Translations under genes and position numbers: made by a program
Shown here: piece by piece, positions 5,303 to 7,018 of the stretch
How the letters are laid out: each line of letters opens with the position of its first letter
Numbering within the stretch: position 1 is the stretch's first letter
Source of the DNA: Bryobacterales bacterium
GTDB lineage: Bacteria; Acidobacteriota; Terriglobia; Bryobacterales; Bryobacteraceae
Length of the DNA: 7,018 nt
NCBI GenBank assembly: GCA_003164075.1
Contig: PLRZ01000305.1
Coordinates: forward strand, 262 to 7,279
Direction: 5' to 3'
Notes under the pieces: model-generated
What the model saw: only the letters and a program-made list of their open reading frames with translations
What the model was told of the DNA's origin: nothing
Databases searched by the model: none

Positions 5303-6976
5303 CTAAACCTGCGGAACGATGACGAAGTGGTAATACATCGCACCACTCATCAAAATACTTCCGACAATCAGGGCGCTCGACCAGGCCAGCCAGGCTAGCC
5401 GCCGTTTGCGGCGCACTAAGAGGGCATTTTCCAGCAGCGGAATGCTGCTCAGAACCGGCAGGTTGGTGTAAGCCCGGACGTCTTTCAAATTCTTTAGTGA
5501 GGTATTCTTGACTTCTTTGGCGCCGGCCAACGCCACGCCAAACACCAGCCCCATCACCGTGCCGATGCCCACGATGATTCCACGGTTCGGCTCCGTCGGG
5601 TTCTCCGGGGTGATGGGCTGTTCGAGGATTTCCAACTTCTCACCCACCTGGTGTTCTTCCATACTCTGCTGCGTCCCGGCCAGTTGCTTCTTGGTGCTCA
5701 GCTCGGTGTATTCGTCCTTAGCCATCTGCAGATCCTGGTTGAGTTGATTAAACTTCTGAATGATCTGCGGGCTGGCGGCGATCTTATCCTGAGTCTCCTT
5801 CAGTTGCCGGTTCAATTCGACAATGTGCCTCTCCAAAACCTGTTGCTGCAAGGCCGAACCCCGCATGGAGGCGACGATGTTGCCTTCCTCCGCCTTCAAA
5901 TTGGCCAGTTGTTGAGCCACCTGGGGGTTGGTCACCGTTTTGGAAGTGGTTGACGGTTGAGTGCCGGCCGACTGGGTCCTTTCGATCTCTTCTTTCCGAT
6001 CTTCCAGGGACTTAACCTGATCGTTGCAGGCCAACACTTCGGGGAAGTCGGGCTGATATCTTCTCAGCAGGGCGACACACTCCGACTTCTTGTTGGCGAT
6101 CGACTGTTCGAGGTTGATCAGACTCTGGTTCGTCACTGCCTGATTGGAAGTAGTGACGGTGGAGTTCAGGTTCTGCTCGGTCTGACTCTGCAGGTTCTTG
6201 TTATTGTTCAGGCTCGATTCCAGGAGCGTCTGTCTCTGCACCTCACCGGCGATCTGCTGGTTTACGTTGGCGATGCGGGCCTGGAGCTCCTGGACGCCCA
6301 ACAGATTCGCCTGCACGCTGTCCGGCAGCCGTCCCTGGTTCTCGGAGCCGAAACTGGCGAGGGCTGTCTGCGCGTTCTCCATTTTCTCCTTGGCATCCTT
6401 TACCTGGTCGAGGAAGAACGTGCTGGTGGCGCTGGCGTTGACGCCTTGCAGAACCACGTTCTTGCTCTGAAACTCGCCGACCAGTTCCACCACTAATGCC
6501 CGCGCCTTGTATTTGTCCGGATATTTGAACCAGATCCGGAAGGCCTGTGCTCCGTTGGTGGTGTTGGTGGTGTCGTACTCCTGGATGTGGACGTTCTTCC
6601 GAAAAGTGTCTTCGGCCACATCTTCCACCGAGTAACGCGCCCGTTCCTTTTTGTAGAGATCCAGTCTGGGCATTTGGATCAGGGTGATCAGGTTGTCGCG
6701 TCCCAGAATCTCCAGACGCAACTCCTGTAACCTCTGCGCCATCTGGCCGGTCATGGCCGAAGGCATGAGAGAGTTTGACACCGCGCCCGGCCTGATCTGC
6801 ATGGCCGCCGAGCAAATGTACATGTCGGGCCAAAAGAAAGCCACCACCACCGAAATCACCAGGCCGGCGAACGTGGGTCCGATGACCCACGAACGATAGC
6901 GCCGCAAGATGTCAATGTAGTCTTCGACGTCCGGGGGACGCCGCGAAACACTCACGAAGTTTTGTGGAGCTGCCAT
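5303..6976 (-). CDS. Polysaccharide co-polymerase / chain-length determinant (Wzz/GumC-like)
   Basis: This 557-residue inner-membrane protein has a large periplasmic coiled-coil domain that would set polysaccharide chain length and link the polymerase to the outer-membrane exporter. The N-terminal Wzz domain begins PPDVEDYIDILRRYRSWVIG, with the first membrane helix at about 31-49. Residues about 190-450 are heptad-like and rich in Gln, Glu, Leu and Asn. The proline-rich motif EQPITPENPTEPNRG (452-466) precedes the second helix (466-486), as in PCP-2a proteins. Then comes a cytoplasmic LPVLSSIPLLEN segment like the linker to a fused kinase, but instead of a kinase there is a third hydrophobic helix (about 527-549). 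The kinase is encoded by the next gene, 31 bases downstream. The ATG at 6976 has only a distant GAAGG upstream; the protein start fits the family well. It resembles the PEP-CTERM/XrtA chain-length type. The 42 bases upstream to the window edge show no gene. Confidence 0.92.
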   Translation of the reverse strand: MAAPQNFVSVSRRPPDVEDYIDILRRYRSWVIGPTFAGLVISVVVAFFWPDMYICSAAMQIRPGAVSNSLMPSAMTGQMAQRLQELRLEILGRDNLITLIQMPRLDLYKKERARYSVEDVAEDTFRKNVHIQEYDTTNTTNGAQAFRIWFKYPDKYKARALVVELVGEFQSKNVVLQGVNASATSTFFLDQVKDAKEKMENAQTALASFGSENQGRLPDSVQANLLGVQELQARIANVNQQIAGEVQRQTLLESSLNNNKNLQSQTEQNLNSTVTTSNQAVTNQSLINLEQSIANKKSECVALLRRYQPDFPEVLACNDQVKSLEDRKEEIERTQSAGTQPSTTSKTVTNPQVAQQLANLKAEEGNIVASMRGSALQQQVLERHIVELNRQLKETQDKIAASPQIIQKFNQLNQDLQMAKDEYTELSTKKQLAGTQQSMEEHQVGEKLEILEQPITPENPTEPNRGIIVGIGTVMGLVFGVALAGAKEVKNTSLKNLKDVRAYTNLPVLSSIPLLENALLVRRKRRLAWLAWSSALIVGSILMSGAMYYHFVIVPQV

Positions 6977-7018
6977 AAGATCGATACCTTCGATTCCCCT
7001 CGCCGCGGCGACACCCCG

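Noticed and set aside
5272..5346. Longer kinase start at 5346
   Set aside because: It would overlap the co-polymerase gene by 44 bases, and the extra 25 residues have no family resemblance; the 5271 ATG has a near-consensus ribosome-binding site.

Overview
The window is high-GC bacterial chromosomal DNA carrying five protein genes. One points right and is cut off by the left edge. Four point left. I infer a soil Acidobacteriota of the Bryobacterales/Solibacter type, from the GC-rich composition, the futalosine-route menaquinone gene, the short tyrosine autokinase starting MSRVHDALRRAE, the bacterial TMTC-like membrane/TPR protein and the repeat-filled spacer. No phylogenetic marker is present, so this placement is moderate to low in confidence.

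Left part (1-1824): the C-terminal end of a TonB-dependent outer-membrane receptor converges on mqnC, the radical-SAM cyclase of the futalosine menaquinone pathway. The two genes overlap by 8 bases at their 3' ends.

Middle (1825-2266): a 442-base spacer with no credible gene. It holds three different repeat families: a 17-bp tandem duplication in the mqnC leader, a hairpin unit present twice plus a third variant hairpin, and three copies of a 19-bp core. A small terminator-like hairpin follows the stop of the next gene.

Right part (2267-6976): three leftward genes in a compact operon-like row, with transcription running from high to low coordinates. First is a polysaccharide co-polymerase (Wzz/GumC-like chain-length protein with coiled coils). 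Next, 31 bases on, is its separate cytoplasmic tyrosine autokinase (CpsD/CapB/XrtA-associated type). Last, 2 bases after the kinase stop, is a TMTC-type multi-pass membrane protein with C-terminal TPRs that probably starts at TTG. The first two genes form the classic control pair for export and chain length of a surface polysaccharide. The third resembles GT-C/O-mannosyltransferase-like proteins and suggests that glycosylation or cell-envelope assembly is coupled to polysaccharide production. I see no mobile element, CRISPR array, tRNA or rRNA. The window is mostly ordinary gene content; its least explained part is the repeat-rich spacer.
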